Of a stretch of 64,000 bases of DNA, positions 13,248 through 22,806 are shown in pieces (position 1 is the stretch's first letter; the number at the start of each line of letters is the position of its first letter). The notes beneath the pieces were generated by a model, which saw only the letters and a list, made by a program, of their open reading frames with translations, had not been told where the DNA came from and made no database searches. The translations under genes were made by a program, and so were the position numbers. The DNA lies in NCBI GenBank assembly GCA_046728155.1, contig JBKPDY010000124.1:1-64000 (forward strand), given 5' to 3'. The DNA comes from CAWDLX01 sp046728155 (GTDB lineage: Bacteria > Actinomycetota > Actinomycetes > Mycobacteriales > Micromonosporaceae).

Positions 13248-14131
13248 CTGGTCACCATCGTTCCGAATCCTTCGTCGGTGAAGATCTCGAGCAGGACCGA
13301 GTGGGGTACCCGCCCGTCGACGACGTGGGCCTCTTCGACACCGCCGTGTACCGCCCGCAGACAAGCCTCCATCTTCGGCGCCATGCCGGACTCGAGGTCC
13401 GGCAGCAGAACGGCCAACTCGTCCGATGCGATCTGGGACACCAGGGAGTCGGGGTCGGGCCAGTCGCGGTAGAGGCCCTTGACATCGGTGAGCACGATGA
13501 GCTTGCGCGCGCCCAGCGCCACGGCGAGTGCCCCGGCCGCTGTGTCCGCGTTGAGGTTGTGCAAGGCACCGGCGGCATCCGGCGCCACGGTCGAGATGAC
13601 CGGAATCCGGCCGTTCGCGATGAGGTCGGTCACCGCCGCGACGTTGACGTGGTCGACGTCTCCGACCAGGCCGATGTCGACCTCGGCACCGTCGACCAAG
13701 GCTGGACGGCGTCGGGCCGTGAAGAGCTTCGCATCCTCGCCGGACATCCCGACCGCGAACGGACCGTGCTCGTTGACCAGACCCACGAGTTCGCGGCCAA
13801 CCTGGCCGACGAGGACCATCCGGACCACGTCCATCGCCTGCGGCGTGGTCACTCGCAGGCCACTCCGGAACTCGGTCTCGATCCCCAGCCGGGCGAGCAT
13901 CGCCGAGATCTGTGGTCCACCGCCGTGCACCACCACCGGCCGGATCCCGACGTAGCGCAGAAAGACGAGATCCGCGGCGAAGGCCCGCTGTACTTCAGCG
14001 TCGAGCATCGCGCTTCCGCCGTACTTGATGACGACGGTCGAACCGTGGAAGCGTGCGAGCCAGGGCAGCGCCTCCACCAGCGTGTTCGCCTTGCCCAGCG
14101 CGATCCCCAGATCGCGGGTGGTCACGGTCAT
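13244..14131 (-). CDS. argB: Acetylglutamate kinase
   Basis: Phosphorylates N-acetylglutamate and is usually the arginine feedback point in bacteria with an ArgJ cycle. 295 residues. The glycine-rich phosphate-binding motif is [10 protein letters not shown] near residue 35 and the second is [28 protein letters not shown] gives the nucleotide-binding region. The N-terminal helix ([22 protein letters not shown]) is the extra helix typical of arginine-sensitive hexameric NAGK, so feedback inhibition is likely. The start overlaps the argJ stop (ATGA). Confidence 0.96.
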
Positions 14132-15294
14132 GTCGAGTACGCCGAGTTCTCGTGTACGTACGCATGGGAAAGGTCATTCGTCCACAGTGTCGCCTGCTCG
14201 TCCCCGGCGCCGAGGTCGATGACGATCCGCACGTCCCGGCCGGACATGTCTACAGTGGACCGGTCCGCGGCGGCGCAGCCGCCGCGGCACACCCACACCC
14301 CGTTGATGGACACCGCCAGCTCGTCCGGCTCGAACGTCGCGCTCGTCGTACCGACCGCGGCCAGGATCCGTCCCCAGTTGGGATCCGATCCGAAGAGCGC
14401 CGTCTTGATCAGGTTGCTGCGGGCGACCGTACGGGCGACCTGGACGGCGTCGTCGACAACCGCGGCTCGATGTACCTCGATCGTCACGTCCTTTGTGGAT
14501 CCTTCGGCGTCGGCGAGCAGTTGCATGGCCAGGTCATGGCAGGCGCCGGTGACCGCCGCGGTCAGCTCGTCCTGGCTCGGGGAGACACCGGACGCGCCGC
14601 TGGCCAACAACAACACCGAGTCGTTGGTGGACATGCAACCGTCCGAGTCAACCCGGTCGAACGTCACCGCGGTGGCCGCCGTGAGGGCCCGCCTCAGCTG
14701 ACTCGAGTCGGCGACCGCATCGGTGGTGAGCGTGCCGAGCATGGTCGCCAGGCCGGGCGCCAGCATTCCGGCGCCCTTGGCCATCCCGCCGATCGTCCAG
14801 CCCTCCCGGGTGACCACGGTTGTCTTCGGCCGGGTGTCCGTCGTCAAGATCGCCCGGGCCGCGTCCGCCCCGCCGTCGCGGCTCAGCGCCCGCACGGCAG
14901 CATCGACGCCGTTGCGCAGCGCCGGCATGGGCAGCCGATCCCCGATGAGCCCGGTGGAACACACGGCCACATCAGCCGCCCCGACGAGCCTCCGGCCGCT
15001 CGACAATGCGGCCGCCGTGTGCTCGGCGGTGGCGTGCGCGTCCTGAAAACCCGGCGCGCCGGTGCAGGCGTTGGCGCCACCGGCGTTGAGCACTACCGCC
15101 CGTACGATGCCGGCCCGCAGCACCTGCTGGCTCCACAGGACCGGGGCCGCTTTGACCCGATTGGTCGTGAAGACACCCGCCGCGGTGGTATCGGGTCCGT
15201 CGTTGACCACGAGGGCGACATCCGGGCCGTCGCCCGTACGCAAACCGGCAGCGACCCCGGCGGCGCGGAAGCCCTTCGGCGCCGTCGTGGTCAC
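14128..15294 (-). CDS. argJ: Glutamate N-acetyltransferase / ornithine acetyltransferase
   Basis: Moves the acetyl group from N-acetylornithine to glutamate, closing the acetyl cycle. About 388 residues. ArgJ proteins self-cleave before a Thr, which becomes the N-terminal nucleophile of the beta chain; here that site is the ATML in [13 protein letters not shown] near residue 175. Other conserved pieces are [23 protein letters not shown] and [14 protein letters not shown]. The start is GTG 15294, overlapping the argC stop in GTGA; longer readings lie inside argC. No separate argA or argE is present in the window, consistent with recycling. Confidence 0.96.
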   Translation of the reverse strand: MTTTAPKGFRAAGVAAGLRTGDGPDVALVVNDGPDTTAAGVFTTNRVKAAPVLWSQQVLRAGIVRAVVLNAGGANACTGAPGFQDAHATAEHTAAALSSGRRLVGAADVAVCSTGLIGDRLPMPALRNGVDAAVRALSRDGGADAARAILTTDTRPKTTVVTREGWTIGGMAKGAGMLAPGLATMLGTLTTDAVADSSQLRRALTAATAVTFDRVDSDGCMSTNDSVLLLASGASGVSPSQDELTAAVTGACHDLAMQLLADAEGSTKDVTIEVHRAAVVDDAVQVARTVARSNLIKTALFGSDPNWGRILAAVGTTSATFEPDELAVSINGVWVCRGGCAAADRSTVDMSGRDVRIVIDLGAGDEQATLWTNDLSHAYVHENSAYST

Positions 15295-16304
15295 GGCCGC
15301 ACCCCCATCGCGGTCAGGCCGGCCGCCTCGTCGAGGCCGAGCATGAGATTGGCGCACTGGATCGCCTGGCCGGCCGCGCCCTTGCCGAGGTTGTCCAGTG
15401 CGGACGCAACGATGATCCGCCCGGAGTCGAGGTCGACGCCGGCCTGCAGGTGACACGCGTTGGACCCCAGGGTCGCACTCGTGCGCGGCCAGACCCCGTC
15501 GGGCAGCACCCGTACGAACGGCTCTCCGTCATACGCGTGGCGAAGCACCTGCCGCACGGCGGCGGCGTCCACAGTGGACCAAGCCGGACGGGCGGAGACC
15601 ATAGCGAGGATCCCGCGCGGCATCGGAGCCAACGACGGGGTGAAGGTGAGCGTCTGGGCGCCGGTCGCTTGCTTGATCTCGGGCGTGTGCTGGTGGGCGC
15701 CGACCTTGTACGTCGACAGGTCGCCCATCACCTCGCTGCCGAGCAGGTGCTCCTTCATCGTCCGGCCGGCCCCGGTCGTGCCGGACGCGGCGACCACGAC
15801 CACGTCGTCGGCGCTGGCGAGTCCCGACGACAGCATTGGAGCGAGGGCGAGGGTTATGGCGGCGGCGTAGCAGCCCGGGTTCGCGATCCGGGTGCTCGCG
15901 GCGATCTCGACCCGCTGGCCGGGCAGTTCGGGCAGGCCGTAGGTCCAGGCACCGGCGTGCGGGCCGCCGTAGTACCGCGTCCAGGCCGCGGGGTCCCGCA
16001 GGCGGTGATCGGCGCCGAGGTCGACGATGCGGACCGACGCGGGTAGCTCGCCGGCGATGGCCGCACTCTCGCCGTGCGGCAGCGCGAGGAAGGCCACATC
16101 GGCCTCGGCGAGGTCGGATGTGCCGGTCGCGGCGAAGGTCAGCCCCAGCGCGGCGAGGTGGGGGTGGACGGTCGCGACCGGCTGACCAGCGAGGGACCGC
16201 GCCGTGGCCACCATGATCTCGAAGTCGGGGTGACCGGCGACCAGCCGTAGCACCTCGCCGCCGGCGTAGCCGCTCGCTCCCACGACGGCGACGCGTACTC
16301 CCAT
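15291..16304 (-). CDS. argC: N-acetyl-gamma-glutamyl-phosphate reductase
   Basis: NADPH-dependent reductase and first gene of the arg operon. 337 residues. The Rossmann motif is VVGASGYAGGEVLR at residue 6, and the catalytic Cys is in ANPGCYAAAITLAL near residue 145. The conserved GAHQHTPEIKQ region carries the catalytic His. The ATG start has a strong AGGAGGT ribosome binding site 7 bases upstream. That site overlaps a perfect ARG-box palindrome, so ArgR bound there could block transcription initiation or early elongation. Confidence 0.96.
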   Translation of the reverse strand: MGVRVAVVGASGYAGGEVLRLVAGHPDFEIMVATARSLAGQPVATVHPHLAALGLTFAATGTSDLAEADVAFLALPHGESAAIAGELPASVRIVDLGADHRLRDPAAWTRYYGGPHAGAWTYGLPELPGQRVEIAASTRIANPGCYAAAITLALAPMLSSGLASADDVVVVAASGTTGAGRTMKEHLLGSEVMGDLSTYKVGAHQHTPEIKQATGAQTLTFTPSLAPMPRGILAMVSARPAWSTVDAAAVRQVLRHAYDGEPFVRVLPDGVWPRTSATLGSNACHLQAGVDLDSGRIIVASALDNLGKGAAGQAIQCANLMLGLDEAAGLTAMGVRP

Positions 16305-16314
16305 GATCCGACCT

Positions 16315-16332
16315 CCTGCATTTCTATGCAGG
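16315..16332 (-). promoter_or_regulatory. ARG box (ArgR operator)
   Basis: CCTGCATAGAAATGCAGG (minus strand) is a perfect 7-4-7 inverted repeat containing the TGCAT/ATGCA half-sites known from actinobacterial ARG boxes. It lies 10 bases upstream of argC and overlaps its AGGAGGT. ArgR binding here is inferred from the match and the location in front of the only arg operon in the window. Confidence 0.8.
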
Positions 16333-16427
16333 ATACCGTATCAACATCCAGGCACCCGCTCCACCTGTTTCGGGGGATGGACGGCGGTCGGGTAGGGTCC
16401 GCAGGTCACCGTCTCCCCGGGAAGCTG

Positions 16428-16508
16428 ATGACAACGAGCCGGCATCGAGTGAGCATCGCGGGAGCGCCAGGCCCGCGGAGCGGAGCGAGCGCGGAGGCGA
16501 GCGGGCAT
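16428..16508 (+). repeat. Short copy of dispersed junction repeat (family copy 1)
   Basis: This stretch shares GAGTGAGCATCGC and GCGGAGCGAGCGCGGAGGCG with the repeats at 32.3 and 60.6 kb, in the same order but with the middle missing. It is bounded by ATGAC at both ends. The YfhO gene starts at the first ATG, so its N-terminal tail (SIAGAPGPRSGASAEASG) is encoded by repeat DNA in a different frame from the mini-ORF of the other two copies. Confidence 0.7.
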
Positions 16509-19487
16509 GACGCGCGTATCGCCGTCCCTCGGGACGAGCAGGTCCAACCCGCCACCGGCCGGCCGGCCGGCTGGCGCCGGCGGCTCCCCGACGCCATCAC
16601 CGGCGCCGTTGTCCTGGCGATGATCGGTTTCGTCCTGGGCGGCATCGGCATCCAGCTCGCCGGCGTCCGTGTCCTGGCCGACACCAGCAGTCTGACCGTC
16701 TCCAGTGTCTATCGCGACGGCGGAATGCCGCAGACGTCCTCGGGAACGCTTGGACTCAACGACACGATCGACGCCGCCACCCCGAACGAGGTGCTCTTCG
16801 GCACGGAGCTTCGCAATGGGGTCTTCGCCGACTGGAACCCGTACGCGTTGGGCGGCGCTCCGCTCGCCGCGACGCCGAACTTCGGCCTACTCTCGCCGCT
16901 GGCCGCACCCTTCTGGCTGTTGCCCGGTTGGCTGGCTCCGGCCTACGTCAAGCTGCTCGAATGCATCGTCGCCATCGGCGGCACGTACCTGTTCCTGCGG
17001 CGGTTGCGACTACGCCCGGCGGCCGCGTGTCTCGGCGGGACGATCTTCGCCTCAAGCGCCTTCATAGTGGCGTGGACCGGTTGGCCGCAGACGCGGACCG
17101 CCGTCGTGATCCCGGCCCTGTTCTGGTCATTGGACCGGCTGGCTGAACGCCTGCGCTGGCGCGAGGCCGCGCTGGTTTCGCTCGCCGTGATGTGCCTGTT
17201 GCTCGGCGGCTTCCCGTCGGTCACCGGGTACGCCCTGCTGACCGGGGCGGCGTACCTGGCGGTACGTCTGCTCGCCCAGCGCCCACTGCGGTGGCCGGTG
17301 GTCGTGGCCCGGTCGGCCGCCGCCGCCGGTGCTGTCCTGGCCGGCATAGCGGCGACGGCCTGGCAGCTCGTCCCGTTCGCCCAGTACCTGGGCACCGCGC
17401 TGATCAGAGGGCGGGACCAGGTCTCCGGCCAGCACATCCCGGTCGAGGCTCTGCTGACCACGATCGCCCCGTACGCGCTGGGTACGGCGAGCGCCCGGAA
17501 CGCGCCGACCTGGTTCGCGCCGGGAATCCTGGTAGAGGGCGAGTCGTACATCGGCGCGGCGGCGTTGGTGCTCGGGGTGGCGGCGGTGGCGCTCGCCGGA
17601 CGGGCCCGGGCGTTACTGCCCCGTGGAGTCTGGTGGTTCCTCGTCGCCGCAACCCTCGGCTGGGGCGTGGTCATCTATCTCGGGGGGGCGCCGCTCGGGC
17701 TGCTGCAGCGGACCGGGTATCTCTTCTCGGACAACTTCATCGGCCGGGCCCGGAGCATCCTCGGGCTGCTGGTCGCCGCGCTCGCCGCCGTCGGCTTCGA
17801 ACTGCTCCTGCGCCGGCGGGAGGAGCACACCGTCAACCCGCTGACCCGAGCCTCACGGGCGTACGGACTGGGCGTATGGCTCGCCGTCGCGAGCGGTGGC
17901 GCCGTCGTGTACCTCGTCGGGCGTCGGCTGGCCACCGCCCGCGGAACCACGACCGTCTCGACGGCCGGGGCGGTCGGCCCCGACCAGGCCGTAAGTGATC
18001 TCACCGCGCTGAACCGACAACTGGCCATCGGTCTGCTCCTCGCCGCGCTGACCGGAGCCGCGGTTGCCTGGCTCTGGTTCGGCCGACAAGACGGGCTCGG
18101 CCGGCGCCGGCGGGCGCTCGTCACCGCCGCCGTGGTCCTCATCCCCGCCCTGGTCGCCGGCCAAGCGCTCGCGTGGGTACTGAGCTACTACCCACACTCG
18201 AAACGGGCGAACTTCTACCCCACCAACGCGGTACACGACTACCTCGCCGCACACCTGGGGCACGAACGGTTCTACGGGACCGCCGGAGCGATCTACGGCA
18301 GCCTCGAGACCATCCACGGCCTGCGCCAGTTCCACGGGCACGGATTCATGGAGCAGGAGTACGGCGAGCTTGCCGACGCTCTGCCCGGTCGCCAGTTCCC
18401 GCCCCCACCGAGACCGGCCACCATCATCGTCGGCGAGTCGGGCGACGCGGCCGAGGCCGTTGCACACAGCCCGATCCTGGATCGCGCCTCGGTTACCGAA
18501 TACATCGCGCCGCCGGAGGTGCAGCCCTTCGGCGACCTGCACCCCACGCCGACGGACGGGTCGAACGTGACGCTGACGCTCGGCCACCCGGTCACTGTCG
18601 AGGTGCCCACAACCGGACCGCTGCGCGGGATCGGGATCACGCCGACCGGTTCCGTCGGGCCGACACTGCGGCAACAGATCGACGTCGCGTTGCGCGACGC
18701 CGACGGCACGCTCGTGGCCGAGGCGTCGCGAGTGGACCGGGAGGTCGCCGCGGGTGTGCCGTTCGTGGTACCGCTCGCCGCGGACACCCTCGGCGGTTCC
18801 CTATCTACCGCCGGTCCGCAACTCACCGCGAACACGCGACTTACCGCCACGATCACGCTGAAGGGGTTCTCGCTCGTCGGGGCTCCGCCGGCCCCGCCAC
18901 CACGGCCATGGACGATCGCCGCCCGCCAGGGGACGCCGGCCATCACCGTGGTGACGCCGAGGCCGAACGACGGCCTGCGGCTGGCGTTCGACGGCCAATC
19001 GGTGATCTACCACCGCACGACCGCCCTTCCCCGGGCCCGGTGGGCGTCGTCCACTGTGGTCGTACCCGACGCACCCGCGCGGCTGAAGGTGCTCGCGTCC
19101 GGGAGGCTCACGCCGGACCAGGTCGTGCTGAACTCCCCGGGCGCACCGGCCGAGGGCCAACCCGCCACAGTGGACTGGATGGACGACGACCTGGACGAGT
19201 TGTCATTGCGCGTCGATGCCCACGGCGCCGGGTACGTCGTCGTCGCGGACGCCATCCAGCACGGCTGGAAGGCCACAGTGGACGGTCACCCGGCCGCCAT
19301 CGTGCCGGCCGATCACGCCTTCGCCGCCGTATCGGTACCGGCCGGCCGGCACACGGTCCGGTTCGTCTACGCCCCGGCCCGCGAATCGCTAGGGGTGGCC
19401 ATCACCCTGGTCACTGTGCTGGGCCTGCTACTGGCGGCCGGCATCGAGTGGCGGCGGGAGCGTGCGCGGCGCAGCCGCCGCGGCTGA
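16428..19487 (+). CDS. YfhO-family membrane glycosyltransferase-like protein
   Basis: About 1019-residue polytopic protein. After a basic N-terminus the first transmembrane segment is AVVLAMIGFVLGGIGIQLAG near residue 70. An extracytoplasmic loop follows (NEVLFGTELRNGVFADWNPYALGGAPLA), as in YfhO/GT-C-fold proteins, then about a dozen membrane segments, a large C-terminal extracytoplasmic beta-rich domain (about residues 600-980) and a final segment. YfhO proteins modify cell-surface polymers (lipoteichoic acid glycosylation in Bacillus and Listeria); the acceptor here is unknown. The chosen ATG 16428 has only a weak GGGAAG, and the first about 27 codons read through a copy of the dispersed repeat. 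A start at 16326 is rejected because it lies in the ARG box. Convergent with the sugar-nucleotide genes. Confidence 0.8.
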   Translation: MTTSRHRVSIAGAPGPRSGASAEASGHDARIAVPRDEQVQPATGRPAGWRRRLPDAITGAVVLAMIGFVLGGIGIQLAGVRVLADTSSLTVSSVYRDGGMPQTSSGTLGLNDTIDAATPNEVLFGTELRNGVFADWNPYALGGAPLAATPNFGLLSPLAAPFWLLPGWLAPAYVKLLECIVAIGGTYLFLRRLRLRPAAACLGGTIFASSAFIVAWTGWPQTRTAVVIPALFWSLDRLAERLRWREAALVSLAVMCLLLGGFPSVTGYALLTGAAYLAVRLLAQRPLRWPVVVARSAAAAGAVLAGIAATAWQLVPFAQYLGTALIRGRDQVSGQHIPVEALLTTIAPYALGTASARNAPTWFAPGILVEGESYIGAAALVLGVAAVALAGRARALLPRGVWWFLVAATLGWGVVIYLGGAPLGLLQRTGYLFSDNFIGRARSILGLLVAALAAVGFELLLRRREEHTVNPLTRASRAYGLGVWLAVASGGAVVYLVGRRLATARGTTTVSTAGAVGPDQAVSDLTALNRQLAIGLLLAALTGAAVAWLWFGRQDGLGRRRRALVTAAVVLIPALVAGQALAWVLSYYPHSKRANFYPTNAVHDYLAAHLGHERFYGTAGAIYGSLETIHGLRQFHGHGFMEQEYGELADALPGRQFPPPPRPATIIVGESGDAAEAVAHSPILDRASVTEYIAPPEVQPFGDLHPTPTDGSNVTLTLGHPVTVEVPTTGPLRGIGITPTGSVGPTLRQQIDVALRDADGTLVAEASRVDREVAAGVPFVVPLAADTLGGSLSTAGPQLTANTRLTATITLKGFSLVGAPPAPPPRPWTIAARQGTPAITVVTPRPNDGLRLAFDGQSVIYHRTTALPRARWASSTVVVPDAPARLKVLASGRLTPDQVVLNSPGAPAEGQPATVDWMDDDLDELSLRVDAHGAGYVVVADAIQHGWKATVDGHPAAIVPADHAFAAVSVPAGRHTVRFVYAPARESLGVAITLVTVLGLLLAAGIEWRRERARRSRRG

Positions 19488-19581
19488 GGCTGCTGATTCG
19501 CGAGATTGTGTCATTCGGAGTCCCCTATGGCGGACCGGAGACTCCCCAGCCGCGGGGCAGGCCGCTCACGGGCGCGGCGGG

Positions 19582-20619
19582 TCAGAGGCGGCCGGCCTCG
19601 ACCGCGGCGGTCACCCACGGGATGACCTCGTCGAGCATCTCGTCCAGAGTGGTAGTGGCCTCGAAGCCGAGCATCTCGCGGGCCTTCGCGACATCCGGCA
19701 CGCGATTCTGCACGTCGTACTCGTACGGCTCGTCGGAGACCACCGAGAACGGCGCGTCTCCCTTGATCTTGCGCCAGATCAGCTCGGCCAGTTCGAGCAC
19801 CGTCGTGGACTCGGTCGTGGAGATGTTGAAGTCCTCGTTGAGGGCGCGCTCGTGCTCCATGGCCACGGCGATCCCCCGGGCGAGGTCGCCGCCGTAGGTG
19901 TAGTGGCGCACCTGGTTTCCCGCACCGAGGATGTGCAACGGCTCCTGGCCCTTGACGACCTTCTGGACGAGGTCGGGGACGACGTGCGACATGGCGAGCG
20001 TGACGTTTCCGGAGAGGACCTCGACGTCGCCGAGCGCACGCCCTTCGCCCACCCCGACGCAGTTGAACGGGCGCACGATGGTGAACGGCAGCTGGTACTG
20101 GTCCCACGCGGCCCGGGCGAAGTACTCGACCGCCAGCTTCTGAAACCCGTACGACGACATGGGCGGTGGGATACGGCGCTCGTCGCCCTCCGTCGAGGGA
20201 AAGCTTCTCGCGGACTCGAAGACCATCGAGGACGACAGGTAGGTCATCTTCCGCAGCCGGCCACTTCGGTGTGCCTCGATCGCCGCGTCGCACGACGCGG
20301 CCATGATCCGTTCGTTGGTGGCGAGCAGGTCATAGGCGTACGCGTGGAAGTACGAGATGCCCCCGATCATCGCGGCGCCGGCGATGAAGTGGTCGCAGTC
20401 GACCAGCAGCTTGGTGAGGAGCTCGGCATCGCGGGCGTCACCCTCGACGAAGTGGTACCGGGGGTCGCCGTCGTAGGAGTGGTTGACCTGGCCGTACTTG
20501 GAGAAGTTGTCGAGGCCGACCACCTCGTGTCCCCTTGAGAGCAGCTCGGCCACGACGTAACCGCCGATGAACCCGGCCGAACCGGTGATGAGAACCTTCG
20601 ACACCGTAACCCTCGACAC
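19582..20619 (-). CDS. NAD-dependent epimerase/dehydratase
   Basis: 345-residue extended short-chain dehydrogenase acting on a nucleotide sugar. The NAD motif is ITGSAGFIGGYV near residue 12. The active site has SSSMVF (Ser) and YGFQK (the YxxxK pair) near residue 155, and the C-terminal half holds RPFNCVGVGEG and VRHYTYGGDLARGI, which line the sugar pocket. The start at GTG 20619 directly abuts the glycosyltransferase stop. An internal GTG (20604, MSKVLITG) with GAGGG 5 bases upstream is an equally good start. It ends a three-gene cassette with a nucleotide-sugar dehydrogenase and a GT2 enzyme, so it probably epimerises or further modifies the oxidised sugar nucleotide. The exact sugar is unknown. 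Confidence 0.88.
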   Translation of the reverse strand: MSRVTVSKVLITGSAGFIGGYVVAELLSRGHEVVGLDNFSKYGQVNHSYDGDPRYHFVEGDARDAELLTKLLVDCDHFIAGAAMIGGISYFHAYAYDLLATNERIMAASCDAAIEAHRSGRLRKMTYLSSSMVFESARSFPSTEGDERRIPPPMSSYGFQKLAVEYFARAAWDQYQLPFTIVRPFNCVGVGEGRALGDVEVLSGNVTLAMSHVVPDLVQKVVKGQEPLHILGAGNQVRHYTYGGDLARGIAVAMEHERALNEDFNISTTESTTVLELAELIWRKIKGDAPFSVVSDEPYEYDVQNRVPDVAKAREMLGFEATTTLDEMLDEVIPWVTAAVEAGRL

Positions 20620-21399
20620 CTAACCTTCCACTGTGGAGTGTTCGGGCGCGGCGTGCTTGGCACGCCATGCCGTGAGCTGTTCCAGCGTCATCCGTCGACC
20701 GTACGCGAAGCGGTACCAGCGCAGATACGCGGGGAGCCACTTCGAGATCTTGAAGTTGGAGGCACCGAATGCCCGGTCCAGCCAGATCGTCGGAATCTCG
20801 GCGACCGGACGGCGCAACCGGCGCGCCTTGGCGGTCAGCTCGAGTCCGATCTCGAACCCGGCCCGGCTGTCGATGCCGACCTCGCGCACGAACGTCGTCG
20901 AGTAAGCCTTGAAGCTGTTGGTCGCGTCACGGGTCCCGACCCGGGTGAACGTATGTAGCGATCGCCCGGCCAGCCGCGAGAGCAGCCGCTTCAAAGGCGG
21001 GCCGCCGACCTGTTGGCCACCGGGCATGTAGCGCGACGCGGCCGCCACCACCACGCCGCGCTCGACCAGCCGGGCCAGGTCGTCGATCTGGCGCGGGTCG
21101 TCCGATCCGTCGGCCATGGTGACCACCGCCACCGGGGCCAGCGCGGACTCGATCCCGAACCGGATCGCGTTCGCCGGCCCGCGCCCGTACGTATTGAGCA
21201 CCGTGCGCACGCGTTCGTCCTGTTCACCGATCTTGCGGGCGTACGGGAGGGTCGTGTCGTCCTCGGTGTCGTGCACGACCAGGACCTCGCTCGGCAGCTG
21301 GACCTCGCGCAGGATCCGCTCGAGGCACGCCACGATCGCGCTGCCCTCGTTGTAGACCGGGATGACGACGGAGACGACGACCTCGCGGGTCGGGGTCAC
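20620..21399 (-). CDS. GT2-family glycosyltransferase
   Basis: About 259-residue GT-A fold glycosyltransferase. The N-terminal VVIPVYNEGSAIVACLERI and the DxD-like TMADGSDDPRQIDDL (near residue 95) are the nucleotide-sugar and metal sites. SRYMPGGQQ and the amphipathic C-terminus SKWLPAYLRWYRFAYGRRM resemble polyprenyl-phosphate sugar synthases, but there is no transmembrane anchor. The start is GTG 21399, overlapping the dehydrogenase stop in GTGA; the longer upstream reading is out of frame with that gene and rejected. It likely transfers the sugar made by its neighbours to a lipid carrier (inference). Confidence 0.88.
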   Translation of the reverse strand: MTPTREVVVSVVIPVYNEGSAIVACLERILREVQLPSEVLVVHDTEDDTTLPYARKIGEQDERVRTVLNTYGRGPANAIRFGIESALAPVAVVTMADGSDDPRQIDDLARLVERGVVVAAASRYMPGGQQVGGPPLKRLLSRLAGRSLHTFTRVGTRDATNSFKAYSTTFVREVGIDSRAGFEIGLELTAKARRLRRPVAEIPTIWLDRAFGASNFKISKWLPAYLRWYRFAYGRRMTLEQLTAWRAKHAAPEHSTVEG

Positions 21400-22607
21400 A
21401 CGAGCACCCCCCGGCCGGTGATGCCCCAGATGTCGGCGACCGCCTTGTCGGTCACCAGATCGCGGTACTCCGGATGCGGGGCGCCGATGATGATGAGATC
21501 GGCTCGCGTCAGTACCTCGTCCATCGGGACGAAGCGTTCGTCCACAATGTACGGATCGGAGCAGAGCGTCTCCCTCGCCTTCATGAAGAGGATCTTCCGC
21601 AACTTGTATGCCAGGCTCTCGCGTGGGTCGTCGCTGCCACCCTTGAAGGCCATCCCGAGCACCCCGACGGTGAGGTCGGCGAGGTCGTACCTGGCTTCCA
21701 GGCGGGATACGACATACAGCGGCAAGCCCTCGTTGATGAGCATCGCCGAGTGCCCCAGGACGAAGTTGTTGTTGTTGAAGGCGGCCAGCTGCATCGTGTC
21801 CTTGAACAGGCATGGTCCGGCGGCGAAGCCGGGGCCGGGCATGTCGGCGGCGCGGGGGTACTCGTAGGTGATCGCGTGCCGGACCCGCTCGAAGTCGAGG
21901 CCGAAGTCGTTGGCCATCATCCAGAACTGGTTCGCCGCAGCGAACTTGATGTACCGCCACGTGTTGGTGAACAGCTTGGCCAGCTCCGCCTCCTCCGGAG
22001 AGAGCTGGACGATGTCGTCGGTGAGGTTGCGGAACAGCTTCTCGGCCCGGCCGAGCGCGCGATCGCTGCGGCCCGAGACGATCTGCGGCAGGTCGAACAG
22101 CTCCGTCATCGCCCGACCCTCGGCGATGCGCTCGGGGCAGAAGGCGACGTCGACGTGGAGCTTCTTGCGGGCCAGCAGTTTCTCCGTCAACGCCGTGACG
22201 CCGGGGTGGATCGTGCTGCGCAGGATCAGCAGCTGGCCGTCCTGGAGATGCTCTGCGCAGCGCTCGATCGCGTTGGGCACTGCGGCAAGGTTCGGGTTGA
22301 GATGCTCGTCGACGGGGGTACCCACGACCACGATGATGTGCTCGGCCGTTCGTACGCTCGCCGGGTCGGTGGTGGCGATGAGGCGCCCCTCCCGCACCGC
22401 CGCCGCCAATGGATCGCCGGCCCCGTGCTCGGTGAAGGGCAGCCGGGCCGAGTTGACCACGTCGACTGCCGCGCCGTTGATGTCGTAAAGGGCGACGGCC
22501 AGCCCGCGGGAGGCGAACGCGACGCCCAGCGGGAGGCCGACCCGCCCGCAGCCGCCGATGATCACCACGTCGCGCGAAAAGGGGCCCGCAGTGACGTCGT
22601 CAGCCAT
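21396..22607 (-). CDS. Nucleotide-sugar (UDP-glucose/GDP-mannose type) dehydrogenase
   Basis: 403-residue UDP-glucose 6-dehydrogenase family enzyme that oxidises the C6 hydroxyl of a nucleotide sugar to a carboxylate with two NAD. The N-terminal Rossmann motif is IGGCGRVGLPLG. The catalytic Cys is in GPGFAAGPCLFKDTMQL near residue 255, and the C-terminal UDP-binding domain includes GMAFKGGSDDPRES. Its sequence style (ERCAEHLQDGQLLILRSTIHPG) is close to the UDP-ManNAc dehydrogenase/WbpA branch, so the substrate may be UDP-ManNAc or UDP-GlcNAc rather than UDP-glucose. First gene of the cassette; GGGAGA precedes the ATG. The 200-base gap to pheT may hold its promoter, but none is clear. Confidence 0.9.
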   Translation of the reverse strand: MADDVTAGPFSRDVVIIGGCGRVGLPLGVAFASRGLAVALYDINGAAVDVVNSARLPFTEHGAGDPLAAAVREGRLIATTDPASVRTAEHIIVVVGTPVDEHLNPNLAAVPNAIERCAEHLQDGQLLILRSTIHPGVTALTEKLLARKKLHVDVAFCPERIAEGRAMTELFDLPQIVSGRSDRALGRAEKLFRNLTDDIVQLSPEEAELAKLFTNTWRYIKFAAANQFWMMANDFGLDFERVRHAITYEYPRAADMPGPGFAAGPCLFKDTMQLAAFNNNNFVLGHSAMLINEGLPLYVVSRLEARYDLADLTVGVLGMAFKGGSDDPRESLAYKLRKILFMKARETLCSDPYIVDERFVPMDEVLTRADLIIIGAPHPEYRDLVTDKAVADIWGITGRGVLV

Positions 22608-22806
22608 GTCGTCTCCACTCTCCCGGCGCCACCGAGGCAGGCGCCAACATCCGCGGGGCGGGGCCCGTCGGCGAAAGGATAGCGAAGGACGACCGGCGCC
22701 ACGGGACAGTGCCCTAACTTCGGCAACCGTATCGGCTGGTCAGTCCGCATGCCGACAGTAACCGGAGGGATGACCCGTCCGGGTGCCAACTCCTCGCACG
22801 CGCGTC

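Noticed and set aside
16326..16427. Earlier ATG start for the YfhO gene
   Set aside because: The ATG lies inside the ARG box and the added 34 residues are not membrane-like; no ribosome binding site.
19517..19545. Inverted repeat GGAGTC/GACTCC between YfhO and the epimerase gene
   Set aside because: Only a 6-bp stem with a 17-base loop and no T tract; too weak to call a terminator.
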